Assembly: GCF_040371755.1 (NCBI RefSeq)
Contig: NZ_BAABWE010000001.1
Location: 434,001 to 498,000, forward strand
Source of the DNA: Bermanella sp040371755
GTDB lineage: Bacteria; Pseudomonadota; Gammaproteobacteria; Pseudomonadales; Oceanobacteraceae
DNA length: 64,000 nucleotides
Direction: 5' to 3'
The translations under genes and the position numbers were made by a program. Shown piece by piece: positions 36,212 through 44,326 of this stretch. A model generated the notes under the pieces. That model made no database searches. It had not been told where the DNA came from and saw only the letters and a list, made by a program, of their open reading frames with translations. Position 1 is the stretch's first letter, and each line of letters begins with the position of its first letter.

Positions 36212-36706
36212 TTAAAGAACAGCTAAAGCGGCATCATAGTTTGGCTCGTTTGCTGTTTCAGCAACTTGCTCAGCATGAATCACTTTACCTGTCTCATCAA
36301 GCACCAAAACTGAACGCGATAGCAATTTTAAAAGTGGACCGTTGGCAAACTCTACACCGTAGTCTTGACCAAAACTAGAACGGAAAGTAGACGCCACTTT
36401 TACATTCCCAATGCCTTCAGCACCACAAAAACGTGTCATTGCAAAAGGTAGGTCTGCTGACACACAAATTACAACCGTGTTATCCATTGAAGCGGCTTGT
36501 TCGTTAAATTTACGCACAGACGTTGCACAGGTTGGAGTATCCACAGAAGGGAAGATATTTAAAATAACGCGTTTACCCGATAAATCAGAAAGGGTTAAAT
36601 CAGATAAATCCCCCAGTGTTAGAGAAAAACCAGGAGCATGAGAGCCAACTTTAGGAAGCTCACCACAAGTTTCAAACGGATTACCTTGAAGGGTAACAGA
36701 AGCCAT
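36212..36706 (-). CDS. tpx: Thiol peroxidase Tpx
   Basis: A 164-residue atypical 2-Cys peroxiredoxin that reduces hydrogen peroxide and alkyl hydroperoxides using thioredoxin. The peroxidatic Cys60 lies in DTPTCATSVR and the resolving Cys94 in FCGAEGI, spaced as in E. coli Tpx (Cys61/Cys95). The N-terminal LQGNPFETCG and NIFPSVDTPTC are canonical. It faces away from the dioxygenase-like gene across a 200-bp region with a short palindrome at 36774-36789. Confidence 0.95.
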   Translation of the reverse strand: MASVTLQGNPFETCGELPKVGSHAPGFSLTLGDLSDLTLSDLSGKRVILNIFPSVDTPTCATSVRKFNEQAASMDNTVVICVSADLPFAMTRFCGAEGIGNVKVASTFRSSFGQDYGVEFANGPLLKLLSRSVLVLDETGKVIHAEQVAETANEPNYDAALAVL

Positions 36707-36918
36707 AACTTTTCCTTATATTTTATATGGTTTTAACAATCAAACTATTACTAGCTTGCCTGAAACATTTACGAATAGGAAACCCTATTTGATCACAACA
36801 AACCCATAGCGTAAAAGATGAACTATTAGTACCGTAATTTTTTCAAAGTTAATCGTAATAACACTCAACAATCGTTTAAATTTACAGTAGCCTTGATGAA
36901 TGTAACTAGGTGAAGCTT

Positions 36919-37722
36919 ATGATGCCGCACGTTAAAGCACGTACCGTTTTTCTATCTCATGGCGGTGGCCCAATGCCACTACTTGGCGATCCGGGGCATA
37001 AACAATTAATAACAGGGTTAAAATCATTACCCGACAAGCTCATTACCCCAAAAGCAATTGTGGTTTTTAGTGCACACTGGGAAGGTGAGACTGTCGAAAT
37101 AACCGCTCATGACACACCACAACTGATTTACGACTATTATGGATTCCCTCCTGAGGCATATGAAATTGACTATCCAATTAAAGGACAGTCAAGCCTCGCC
37201 AACTCCATTGCAAAACATTTGAATCATCATGCAATCACTACTCATTTAAATAATAACAGAGGGTTCGATCACGGTGTCTTTGTCCCCTTAAAAGTAATGT
37301 ACCCTCAAGGGGATATTCCCTGCGTGCAGGTGTCACTTTTAAACAATCTGGACCCTCATGTTCACATTAATATTGGCAAAGCCTTACAGCCATTATTACA
37401 ACAAGACATATTGTTTATTGGATCTGGATTTTCGTTTCATAATTTGCCTGACTTTTTTCAAACGCCCACACATAAATCAAAACAGGCTAACCTAGCATTT
37501 GAAAACTGGCTAACTGATACATGCTGTAATGCACACTTAAATGAGTCACAAAGAGAAAGCCAATTGATAAACTGGGAACAAGCACCTCATGCTCGCTATT
37601 GTCATCCCAGAGAAGAGCACTTACTACCACTGCATATCTGCTATGGACTGAACCAAGCCCCTTGCCAAGAGCACATCAGTGTGACGGTATTAAACAAACT
37701 CGCCAGTACATTTATTTGGTAA
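36919..37722 (+). CDS. DODA-type extradiol ring-cleavage dioxygenase-like protein
   Basis: A 267-residue protein of the LigB/DODA family (YgiD-like). It shows FLSHGGGP, IVVFSAHWEG, FPPEAYEIDYP, RGFDHGVFVPLKVMYP and FIGSGFSFHNLPDF, which hold the metal-binding His residues. Relatives cleave DOPA or other catechols at the extradiol position; zinc or iron dependence varies. Substrate is unknown here. The ATG at 36919 is chosen because AGGTGA lies five bases upstream; a GTG at 36910 overlaps that site. It is 4 bp from the YjbR gene. Confidence 0.88.
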   Translation: MMPHVKARTVFLSHGGGPMPLLGDPGHKQLITGLKSLPDKLITPKAIVVFSAHWEGETVEITAHDTPQLIYDYYGFPPEAYEIDYPIKGQSSLANSIAKHLNHHAITTHLNNNRGFDHGVFVPLKVMYPQGDIPCVQVSLLNNLDPHVHINIGKALQPLLQQDILFIGSGFSFHNLPDFFQTPTHKSKQANLAFENWLTDTCCNAHLNESQRESQLINWEQAPHARYCHPREEHLLPLHICYGLNQAPCQEHISVTVLNKLASTFIW

Positions 37723-37726
37723 TTCC

Positions 37727-38149
37727 ATGAACTTAACCCAATGCCAAGCTTACTCTCAGCAAAAGCCAGAAGCTGAATTATCCTACCCGTTTGACCCAGA
37801 CGTGCCCGTCTACAAGGTATGTGGAAAGATGTTTGCCCTTTTCACCCTAAAAGGAAACTACACCCAAGGGAAGCATCCGCAAATGAACCTAAAGTGCTTG
37901 CCACACCATGCCCAAGAACTCAGAGATGTATTTGATACCATTAAGCCGGGTTACCATATGAACAAACAACATTGGAACAGCTTAGTTTTAGATGGCTCCC
38001 TACCCGATACCGAAATACAAAGGCTCATTGATCACAGCTACGCATTAGTCGTTAGTAAACTACCCAAAACCGCCCGAAACCGTTTAGAGACTCTCTATTC
38101 TAAAGACAAGCTCTACGCCGGACTCTCACCATATCAGCAACAAGACTAG
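37727..38149 (+). CDS. MmcQ/YjbR family protein
   Basis: A 140-residue protein of the YjbR fold (CyaY-like DNA-binding superfamily). Typical parts are the DVPVYKVCGKMFALF strand pair, MNLKCLPHHAQELR, and GYHMNKQHWNSLVLDGSLPDTEI, followed by a C-terminal helix with a DHSYALVVSKLPK segment. Function is unknown; nucleic-acid binding is assumed from the fold. It starts 4 bp after the dioxygenase-like gene, so the two are likely an operon. Confidence 0.88.
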   Translation: MNLTQCQAYSQQKPEAELSYPFDPDVPVYKVCGKMFALFTLKGNYTQGKHPQMNLKCLPHHAQELRDVFDTIKPGYHMNKQHWNSLVLDGSLPDTEIQRLIDHSYALVVSKLPKTARNRLETLYSKDKLYAGLSPYQQQD

Positions 38150-38209
38150 GCACGCACACCCTAGCGTATTAAAATATAAGAAATTCAGATTCACGTTTGC
38201 AGGCACCCA

Positions 38210-38749
38210 ATGGCATCTCTCCAAGAACAACTACTTAAAGCAGGCTTGACCAATAAAAAGAAGGCTCAGCAAGCTGAACGAGCCAAAAAAAAGGTCGCAA
38301 AGCAAATACGTAAAGGTGAAGACGTCGTTGATGAAGCCAAAGCCCAAGCCGAAAAAGCTCGATTAGCCAAGCTGGAAAAAGACAAACAACTTAATGAAGA
38401 GCGCAAAGCTCAAGAACATACCAAAGCCCTTGCAGCACAAATCAAACAACTGGTGCACAACCACGCTATAAATCTCGAAAATGCAGATGTTGATTATAAT
38501 TTCACCGATGGAAAAAAAGTAAAACGCATTCAAGTAACCCCGTTACTACAGCACCAACTTAGCCGTGGCATGCTTGCCATAGCTAAGCTTGATCAATCAT
38601 ATTTTGTCATCCCGGGCGTAGTGGCCGACAAAATCCGCGAACGAAATGACAGCTTTATTGTGTATCAGGCAGATATCAGTCAGCAATCTGAAACCGACGA
38701 CGAAGACCCATACGCTGATTATCAAATTCCTGATGATCTAATGTGGTAA
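38210..38749 (+). CDS. DUF2058 family (YaiL-like) protein
   Basis: A 179-residue cytosolic protein. It starts with the family hallmark MASLQEQLLKAGLTNKKKA followed by a long, highly charged helix (residues ~20-75, KKKVAKQIRKGEDVVDEAKAQ), predicted coiled coil, then a small C-terminal domain (YNFTDGKKVKRIQVT, LAIAKLDQSYFVIPGVV). E. coli YaiL has the same layout and no settled function; the basic helix suggests nucleoid or ribosome association. A strong terminator follows. Confidence 0.88.
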   Translation: MASLQEQLLKAGLTNKKKAQQAERAKKKVAKQIRKGEDVVDEAKAQAEKARLAKLEKDKQLNEERKAQEHTKALAAQIKQLVHNHAINLENADVDYNFTDGKKVKRIQVTPLLQHQLSRGMLAIAKLDQSYFVIPGVVADKIRERNDSFIVYQADISQQSETDDEDPYADYQIPDDLMW

Positions 38750-38766
38750 GCCCCACCTAAGATAAA

Positions 38767-38799
38767 AAGCTTAGCCAAAAATGGCTAAGCTTTTTTTTT
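38767..38799 (+). terminator. Intrinsic terminator after the DUF2058 gene
   Basis: Arms AAGCTTAGCCA (38767-38777) and TGGCTAAGCTT (38782-38792) form an 11-bp stem with an AAAA loop and a run of about nine T at the 3' side. Confidence 0.9.
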
Positions 38800-38963
38800 A
38801 GCTAAAATCGGCTATATTTAAATGAACTAATAAGATTAAAAAATACCCTATGTGGTTATAACTTATACAATCAAAGGCTAATCCCACCCTTCATAATATT
38901 TTTGAAGCCGCCATATGATTAGCTTCCGCATTGCATAATTACTTACTTGAGGTAATGGAATAT

Positions 38964-39338
38964 ATGAGTGATTTAAGCGATATTAAGAAAACCCGCGAAC
39001 ATTGGTATCAAGCCTATTTTGACGGTAACACAGAAACCTTAAAACAGATTGAAGCCTCCGATTTTTATGTGAGCAGCGCAAAAGGCAAGCAAGCTAGGGA
39101 TACGCGCTACGAATCCATTCAGCAAGCCATCAAAAGCGGACAGTGGTTCGAGGCTAATGTATTTAAAGAAGAAGACGCCCTGCAATTTCTACTTAACGAT
39201 GGTAAAGCCAAAATTTCCGGTCATGGACGCATGCTCTCCAATGGAAAGCCATTTTCAGATGTTATTTTTGAAGAAAACTGGATAAAATCCAAACAAGGCT
39301 GGCAAGTCAAAGCGTTGCATTTACACAACTCAAAATAA
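38964..39338 (+). CDS. NTF2-like/SnoaL-fold protein
   Basis: A 124-residue protein with the cone-shaped NTF2-like pattern: a first helix (DIKKTREHWYQAYFDGN), ETLKQIEASDFYVSS, then beta strands ending VIFEENWIKSKQGWQVKALHLHNS. Such domains serve as small-molecule enzymes or as binding modules; the DUF4440 group is the nearest. No catalytic residues can be assigned. The ATG at 38964 is preferred because GAGG and GGA lie about 10 bp upstream; the in-frame TTG at 38931 has no ribosome-binding site and the ATG at 38955 is too close to it. Confidence 0.75.
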   Translation: MSDLSDIKKTREHWYQAYFDGNTETLKQIEASDFYVSSAKGKQARDTRYESIQQAIKSGQWFEANVFKEEDALQFLLNDGKAKISGHGRMLSNGKPFSDVIFEENWIKSKQGWQVKALHLHNSK

Positions 39339-39342
39339 CTTG

Positions 39343-39387
39343 TTTAATACTAGGCAGATAAGGCTAGTTCGCTTGCCTATAATTAAA
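39343..39387 (+). promoter_or_regulatory. 14-bp imperfect inverted repeat with TATAAT before the small lipoprotein gene
   Basis: The left arm TTTAATACTAGGCA (39343-39356) and right arm TGCCTATAATTAAA (39374-39387) match at 12 of 14 positions, separated by 17 nt. The right arm includes TATAAT at 39378-39383, about 24 bp before the ATG at 39407. It could be an operator or a transcribed hairpin. Confidence 0.4.
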
Positions 39388-39406
39388 CCAGCTAAAAGGA
39401 CGTTCC

Positions 39407-39559
39407 ATGAAGCGCTATCTTTTATTAATAATTTCCACCGTAATACTGGCCGGCTGTGAAAGCATACCTCAAACAGTAAAAGATGATGGCCGTGAAGCCG
39501 CCGATCGCGCCAAAGCAAAGGCTGAAAAAGCCTACGAAGAAATGAAAAAAGACATGTAA
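39407..39559 (+). CDS. Small entericidin-like lipoprotein (50 aa)
   Basis: A 50-residue ORF with AAAGGA at 39395-39400. It has a signal peptide MKRYLLLIISTVILAGC with the lipobox LAGC, so Cys17 should be acylated. The mature part is a short charged helix (DDGREAADRAKAKAEKAYEE). This matches the general layout of entericidin-like or Lpp-like micro-lipoproteins, without sequence identity strong enough to name one. It probably sits in the outer or inner membrane leaflet; the residue after Cys is Glu, which does not force inner-membrane retention. Its promoter region contains a long inverted repeat. Confidence 0.7.
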   Translation: MKRYLLLIISTVILAGCESIPQTVKDDGREAADRAKAKAEKAYEEMKKDM

Positions 39560-39640
39560 TACGCGATTAAATAGCCGCGTAAAATTGCGCGGTTATTTGC
39601 TTCAATCTAATCAATTTCACAACCGCTCACATAATCTTAA

Positions 39641-39914
39641 TTAATTTTTCAGGTCACTGTTTAACCTGTCCCGCCCCTCACCTCGTAATACCAAATACAA
39701 TAACGAACCAGCAGAAACAAACACAACTGTCAGAGTAAAAAACGGAATCGTACATTTCAGTCCTTTACCGCGTTTTTTAGCGTCTTGGTAAATCCAAATG
39801 CAAGCTAACACTGCAAGAATATATAAATCCGTAACAACTTGAGCGGTATCTGGGCTAGACATTAACTGAATACCAAAGGCTAAAAACAATTAGAGGGAAT
39901 ATTGAAATTCTCAT
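39641..39914 (-). pseudogene. DUF2834-like membrane protein gene broken by a one-base frameshift
   Basis: The 3' frame encodes QLMSSPDTAQVVTDLYILA-type text, a YQDAKKRGKG loop and a second helix (IPFFTLTVVFVSAGSLLYL), matching small DUF2834-like two/three-helix membrane proteins. The natural start is the ATG at 39914, which has AAGGA five bases upstream and begins MRISIFPLI, but that frame closes after about 19 codons. Removing one T from the five-T run at 39882-39886 (minus strand) joins both frames into one continuous protein of about 90 residues. The only in-frame start in the current frame is a TTG right after a TAA. This is either a real frameshift, a phase-variable tract, or a sequencing error. 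Confidence 0.6.
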
Positions 39915-40047
39915 AATCATCCTTGATTAAAATTAGGAATTTTGCGTTTGAGCCATATAAGAAAAAAGCGGGGAATAGCCGTACCAAGTTTTCGCAAAAT
40001 TCAGCATTGTTTTTAGAGCTAAAACAATTTCTAAAAATAGCAGACAT

Positions 40048-40077
40048 AAAAAAACCCCAAGCCTTGTGAGCATGGGG
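40048..40077 (-). terminator. Intrinsic terminator of the acp gene
   Basis: Arms CCCCA (40055-40059) and TGGGG (40073-40077) with inner GC pairs form the stem; on the minus strand it is followed by seven T (40048-40054). It ends the fabB-fabV-acp transcript. Confidence 0.65.
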
Positions 40078-40095
40078 CCTTTTAAATTCAATCGA

Positions 40096-40335
40096 TTAAG
40101 CGGCTTCTAGCGCTTCGATGAATTGCACAATATCTTGTACGCGAGTTAGTTTCTCAGCAGAAGCTTCATCGATTTCGCAATCGAATTTTTCTTCAAGAGC
40201 CATCAATAGCTCAACTGTGTCTAGAGAATCTGCACCTAGGTCTTCAATGAAATGAGATTCAGGTTTAACCTGATCCGCTTCAACACCTAGTTGCTCAACT
40301 ACTACTTCTGTTACTTTTACTAAGATATCAGACAT
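40096..40335 (-). CDS. Acyl carrier protein (secondary AcpP-like)
   Basis: A 79-residue acidic protein with the 4'-phosphopantetheine attachment motif GADSLDTVELLMALEEKF, whose Ser carries the prosthetic arm. It is shaped like AcpP but diverges from housekeeping AcpP at the start (MSDILVKVTEVVVEQLGV) and end (VQDIVQFIEALEAA). It lies 30 bp downstream of fabV and is the last gene before a terminator. The housekeeping acpP is usually between fabG and fabF; those genes are absent here, so this is probably a second, dedicated ACP. That inference depends on the rest of the genome. Confidence 0.88.
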   Translation of the reverse strand: MSDILVKVTEVVVEQLGVEADQVKPESHFIEDLGADSLDTVELLMALEEKFDCEIDEASAEKLTRVQDIVQFIEALEAA

Positions 40336-40365
40336 TTTTATCTCCTAAGAATCTGATGGTTTAAA

Positions 40366-41580
40366 TTATCCCGCTTTCTTCATTCCCAGCATTTGAGAGA
40401 AATCATGAATCGCTGGCGGCGTTAATGGATCTGGCCTTTGGTTATAATCAATAAAGTCATATGAAAAGCCAAATTGTTGTAATAGATATTGCTTAAAATC
40501 ACCCAAATTTATGAGATCTTTTAAATTATCCCCGTTAATCTGGTTTATTATCGAACTCACCTGCTTTTGAATTTCTTCATTACGCTCAATATCATCAACA
40601 CGTAATTGCAAAGTGTGCTCGGCAACATCACTAAACAAGTTATCTCTGAATAACCGAGTAACTTGCTGTAATGCACTTTCATGCAATCCCTTTTTTAGCT
40701 GCTGCTGATGTAATACGGCCATATACAATGGTAACGTAGGTATCACAGAGCTTGAGGGTGTGAGCGATGCTTGCATCATGCCTATTCTGGCTTGCCCTTG
40801 AATATCACTTAATGCGGTATCAAGGTTTTCACACACCTTTTTTAATTCTTCTTTTGCTAAACCTAATGTGCCTTCACTATATATTGCCCTGTTTAGTGCA
40901 GGGGCTTCATAGCTATATGCAATGGTTTTAAAATTATTGGCTAGCACACCTGCTTCTTTCAAGCGGGCTACCCACTCTTGCCAATCATCGCCACCCATGA
41001 CTTTAATGGTGTCGTTTATCTCTTGTTGACTGGCAACTGGAACATCTAGTAAATCAATGGTGCCTTTAAATACATCCAATGATTTACCTTTTAAATTGCT
41101 GTTCACTGGTTTTAAAGCACTTTTATATTCACCTTCACCTTTGATATTACGCTTTGGTGAAGCCAACGAATAAACCAATACGTCGATCTTTTTACCTGAC
41201 TGCTGTAGCTTTTGTATTACCCAGTCCTTTGCATTACGTTGAAATGCATCTTGATTAGTACTCAGTGCAATCCGATCCGCTCTGCGAGCAAAATATTCTA
41301 ATGCTTGATTCTTATACCATGCTGCATTTCCATACTTATGTGGCTGCGCAGCGCGGTCGAAGTATACACCTAATGTGTCCATTCCATAAGAAAAAGACAA
41401 AGCAATTCTAGATGCTAAGCCAATACCAGAACTGGCACCAATAACTAACGCAGTACCACCTTCTAAGCCATTTATTTTATTTTCACTGGCTTCGAGTACT
41501 TGCTGATACACATTAAAGTAACATCCAACAGGATGCGCATTGGTACAAATGTTATTTTTTGTTCTTGGTGAATAACCCAT
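40366..41580 (-). CDS. fabV: FabV-type enoyl-ACP reductase
   Basis: A 404-residue long-chain SDR enzyme that reduces trans-2-enoyl-ACP (or enoyl-CoA) with NADH in the last step of fatty-acid elongation. FabV marks are CTNAHPVGC, the nucleotide-binding VIGASSGIGLASRIALSF, VYSLASPKR, MGGDDWQEWV, and the Y-x8-K catalytic pair in IYSEGTLGLAKEE. FabV resists triclosan in studied species. It is slightly divergent from the ~398-residue type. AGGAGG lies just before the ATG. It sits between fabB and acp in the same direction, 35 and 30 bp apart. Confidence 0.92.
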   Translation of the reverse strand: MGYSPRTKNNICTNAHPVGCYFNVYQQVLEASENKINGLEGGTALVIGASSGIGLASRIALSFSYGMDTLGVYFDRAAQPHKYGNAAWYKNQALEYFARRADRIALSTNQDAFQRNAKDWVIQKLQQSGKKIDVLVYSLASPKRNIKGEGEYKSALKPVNSNLKGKSLDVFKGTIDLLDVPVASQQEINDTIKVMGGDDWQEWVARLKEAGVLANNFKTIAYSYEAPALNRAIYSEGTLGLAKEELKKVCENLDTALSDIQGQARIGMMQASLTPSSSVIPTLPLYMAVLHQQQLKKGLHESALQQVTRLFRDNLFSDVAEHTLQLRVDDIERNEEIQKQVSSIINQINGDNLKDLINLGDFKQYLLQQFGFSYDFIDYNQRPDPLTPPAIHDFSQMLGMKKAG

Positions 41581-41615
41581 TACGCCTCCTGTTTGTTAAA
41601 GTGCATAGAGGTATC

Positions 41616-42827
41616 TTAAGCGGCTTTAATCACTAAGCACGCATTAGTTCCACCAAAACCAAAACTATTACTTAATACGGTGTTGATATTCTGATCAAGC
41701 CTTTGCCTTACCAAAGGCAAGTGTTGAATATCTTCTTCTACATCTTCCGCATTGGCACTAGCACAGACAAAACCTTCGTTGAGCATAATTAAACTAAAAA
41801 TGGTTTCATGTACTCCGGCAGCTCCTAGAGCATGCCCAGATAATGACTTAGTGGAACTAATGTACGGAATATTTTCACCAAATACGTTTTCAATGGCTTT
41901 AAGCTCAGTCACATCCCCACGAGGTGTACTTGTGCCGTGGGTATTGATGTAATCAATGCTGATACCATTTGCATCTTTTAGTGCTAATTCGATTGCTCTT
42001 TCAGCCCCTTCACCGCTGGGTGCGACCATATTATCGCCATCACTACTGGCACCAAAGCCAACAATTTCTCCAAGAATTTGAGCACCTCGTGCTTTAGCGT
42101 GTTCCCATTCTTCTAATATGACGATGCCCGCCCCACCACTAATAACAAATCCATCTCGATTTTTGTCGTAAGCACGTGATGCTTTTTCGGGTTGATCATT
42201 ATGCTGGGTTGATAATGCTCCCATTGCATCGAACTGCATAGCGTGAGACCAATGAGGTTGATCAACCCCTCCTGCTATTGCCGTTTTTGCCAATCCCATT
42301 TTAATATGCTGATAACAAGTGCCAATGCAATGGGCACTTGTGGCACAGGCTGAGGAAATGGAGAAACTCGGGCCTTTAATTTTATAATTGGTGGCTAGTT
42401 GCGCAGATGGCGCACTGCCCATCTCACGAGTCACTCGATACGGCCCAACTCGCTTGATACCTTGTTTTTCAAGGACATCTAGTGCCTCGACCAAGTCATC
42501 ACTGGCCACTCCACCAGCACCTACTATTAAGGTGGTATCTTCACTGCTTAATTGCTCTTGAGTTAAGCCTGCGTGCTTTACCGCTTGTGCCATCGCTACA
42601 TGGCACCATTCACCATTTATACCCATAAAACGGCGTAATTTACGATCTATTTCATCCACTTCAGGGCAGTTAATTTTGCCGCTGACATGAGAACGTAGAC
42701 CCCTTTCAATAAACGCTTCGTTTACCGTAATACCGCTTTTACCAATATATAAATTCTCTTTTACTGCGGCCCAACTATTACCTAAGCTTGAAACTAACCC
42801 GACACCTACAATAGCGACACGGTTCAT
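41616..42827 (-). CDS. fabB: Beta-ketoacyl-ACP synthase I (FabB-like)
   Basis: A 403-residue condensing enzyme. The Cys-His-His triad is intact: SISSACATSAHCIG (nucleophile), NTHGTSTPRGD and STKSLSGHALGAAGVHE. The FabB-specific GPYRVTREMGS and SAHCIG segments place it with KAS I, not KAS II (FabF). KAS I extends cis-unsaturated intermediates made by FabA. In Pseudomonas fabB follows fabA; here the preceding ORF is a 37-codon FabA-tail-like fragment whose stop overlaps this ATG (ATGA). The ATG at 42827 has GGGAGA nine bases upstream. Confidence 0.92.
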   Translation of the reverse strand: MNRVAIVGVGLVSSLGNSWAAVKENLYIGKSGITVNEAFIERGLRSHVSGKINCPEVDEIDRKLRRFMGINGEWCHVAMAQAVKHAGLTQEQLSSEDTTLIVGAGGVASDDLVEALDVLEKQGIKRVGPYRVTREMGSAPSAQLATNYKIKGPSFSISSACATSAHCIGTCYQHIKMGLAKTAIAGGVDQPHWSHAMQFDAMGALSTQHNDQPEKASRAYDKNRDGFVISGGAGIVILEEWEHAKARGAQILGEIVGFGASSDGDNMVAPSGEGAERAIELALKDANGISIDYINTHGTSTPRGDVTELKAIENVFGENIPYISSTKSLSGHALGAAGVHETIFSLIMLNEGFVCASANAEDVEEDIQHLPLVRQRLDQNINTVLSNSFGFGGTNACLVIKAA

Positions 42828-42937
42828 TTGGTGTCTCCCAGTTGAACGCATATTGGGAACATCCCTAGCGTTAATTCTTTGGCATCGTAAAGATATTGTT
42901 CATTTACTTGATTAACTAATACTACGAATGCCGACAT
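42824..42937 (-). pseudogene. 37-codon ORF resembling the C-terminal strand of FabA, coupled to fabB
   Basis: This minus-strand ORF runs from ATG 42937 to a TGA (42824-42826) that overlaps the fabB start as ATGA. It contains YDAKELTLGMF, which lines up with the last strand of FabA (Y-x-A-x-D/E-L-x-V/L-G-L/M-F) at exactly the same spacing, preceded by VVLV like the FabA VLVDG. I see no other FabA parts (no hotdog core or catalytic His/Asp motifs) in the ~300 bp upstream, and an in-frame stop lies four codons before the ATG. It could be a fabA remnant or an independent small protein. Confidence 0.5.
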
Positions 42938-43204
42938 ATTGGGTATCTCTTACTCATAAAACTGCACCTGCGAGCTTTTTCTCGCCCGTTCAATAAAAAT
43001 AATTTTCAACGGCTCTATATTCAGGGTGTTTGTTTACACTTTTATGAACAAATAATATTCACCCTAGGTGGCAGTGGTGGCTAATATAGGGATGAAGGCA
43101 ATAGGAAACTTGACTCAAAGTATCAGGGTGTTGATTCACCGTGACACATAAGATGCACAATGAGCGCAAATTAACAACAAACTGATATAAACCAAGGAAA
43201 CCTT
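42938..43204. other. Noncoding interval upstream of the fab mini-cluster
   Basis: No supportable gene. It holds a loose inverted repeat with arms AGGGTG (43023-43028) and CACCCT (43060-43065), nested TTTGTT/AACAAA arms inside it, and a second copy of CAGGGTGTT near 43122. These could be operator parts for the fab genes. No named regulator site can be assigned. Confidence 0.35.
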
Positions 43205-43232
43205 AAAAAAGGGTGACTTTTCACCCTTTTTT
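43205..43232. terminator. Bidirectional terminator downstream of rlmM
   Basis: Arms AAAAAAGGGTGA (43205-43216) and TCACCCTTTTTT (43221-43232) form a 12-bp stem with a CTTT loop. Confidence 0.88.
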
Positions 43233-43249
43233 GAGTAGTAAAGGCGCTA

Positions 43250-44314
43250 TTAATAGCGTCTTCTAATGTGACAAGTGATTTCTTCGCGATCATGGTACAA
43301 ATGCTTTGCAGCTATATCCACTTCGATTTTCGCATCTGAACACATCTTTTCAATCAAATCTAAGCATTCTCGCACTTCTTGATAGCGCTTTTTCATAGGT
43401 AATTTAAGGTTAAAAACCGTCTCAGCACACCAGTCTTGAATGATCCATTGAGCCATTCTCTCGGCTACCTTGATTGGGCTTTCGGCCATATCACACACCA
43501 TCCAATGTGCTTTCTTACTTGGACTAAATTTAAAACCGTCTTCTTTGTGATGAGTTACCTGACCACTATCCATTAAATCCCCTTTCATGGGGCCGTTATC
43601 AATGGCTTCAACCATCATGCTGCGTTTAACTAACTGCCATGTCCAGCCACCGGGTGCTGCACCTAAATCCACCGCTCGCATACCCGCACTTAAACGTTCA
43701 CCCCATTGGCGCTTAGGGATAAACCAGTGCCAAGCCTCTTCTAATTTAAGGGTGGATCGGCTCGGTGCATCTTTAGGAGATTTTAAGTGCAATATGCCAT
43801 CAGGCCATTTACACGCATTATTAGTAAAATGATAACCAACAATGGCCTTTTGATCCTCTAACAATAAGATCATTAACCTAGGTACTTTGTGATTACGTTT
43901 GGCGCTTAATTTATTTTTTTTACGCAAGGTTGAAGCTAACGGCGCGGTTAAACTTTTACACAAACGACTTAATTCTTTGCCTTCATTCGTATCCACATGC
44001 ACCAACTCAACTTCTCCGCAATGAGGCACACCCTCTAGTTGAGAAAATATTGAATCCACTCGGTTCGATGTATCTAGTTCAAACTCATCCCCAGCTATAA
44101 ACCACTGGCGAGTAAAAATTAAACGGCGAAAGCTAACGTGCTCGATTAATTGCTTAAGCTGGTGTTCTTCAGCAATAAAGCTCACATATCCTTGATTGGT
44201 CTGTGTTTTACAATAACCAAAGCAACCTGCTTGGGCGCTGAGTTCTTGGATTTCGGCAGCGGTTTCTGCTTCAAAGCCTTGTCGGCAAAGCAGAATTATT
44301 TGTGTCATGGCCAT
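43250..44314 (-). CDS. rlmM: 23S rRNA (cytidine-2498-2'-O) methyltransferase RlmM
   Basis: A protein of about 354 residues. It has an N-terminal THUMP-like RNA-binding region (IILLCRQGFEAETAAEI, then FTRQWFIAGDEF) and a C-terminal SAM-dependent methyltransferase domain with LGAAPGGWTWQL, VEAIDNGPMKG, and FNLKLPMKKRY. The K-D-K-E type catalytic residues of 2'-O methyltransferases fit VDLGAAPGG, MVCDMAES and NLKLPMK. The start could be ATG 44314 or ATG 44308; neither has a strong ribosome-binding site. It lies 12 bp after the alpha/beta hydrolase gene and probably shares its transcript. Confidence 0.92.
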   Translation of the reverse strand: MAMTQIILLCRQGFEAETAAEIQELSAQAGCFGYCKTQTNQGYVSFIAEEHQLKQLIEHVSFRRLIFTRQWFIAGDEFELDTSNRVDSIFSQLEGVPHCGEVELVHVDTNEGKELSRLCKSLTAPLASTLRKKNKLSAKRNHKVPRLMILLLEDQKAIVGYHFTNNACKWPDGILHLKSPKDAPSRSTLKLEEAWHWFIPKRQWGERLSAGMRAVDLGAAPGGWTWQLVKRSMMVEAIDNGPMKGDLMDSGQVTHHKEDGFKFSPSKKAHWMVCDMAESPIKVAERMAQWIIQDWCAETVFNLKLPMKKRYQEVRECLDLIEKMCSDAKIEVDIAAKHLYHDREEITCHIRRRY

Positions 44315-44326
44315 AATTACCAACTA

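Noticed and set aside
36774..36789. Short palindrome AATAGG / CCTATT between tpx and the dioxygenase gene as an OxyR site
   Set aside because: It resembles the ATAG...CTAT pattern but the spacing is one base short and the second half-site pair is missing.
43022..43130. FabR/DesT operator upstream of the fab cluster
   Set aside because: Repeated CAGGGTGTT and nested repeats are present, but they do not match a regulator site I can recall with confidence.
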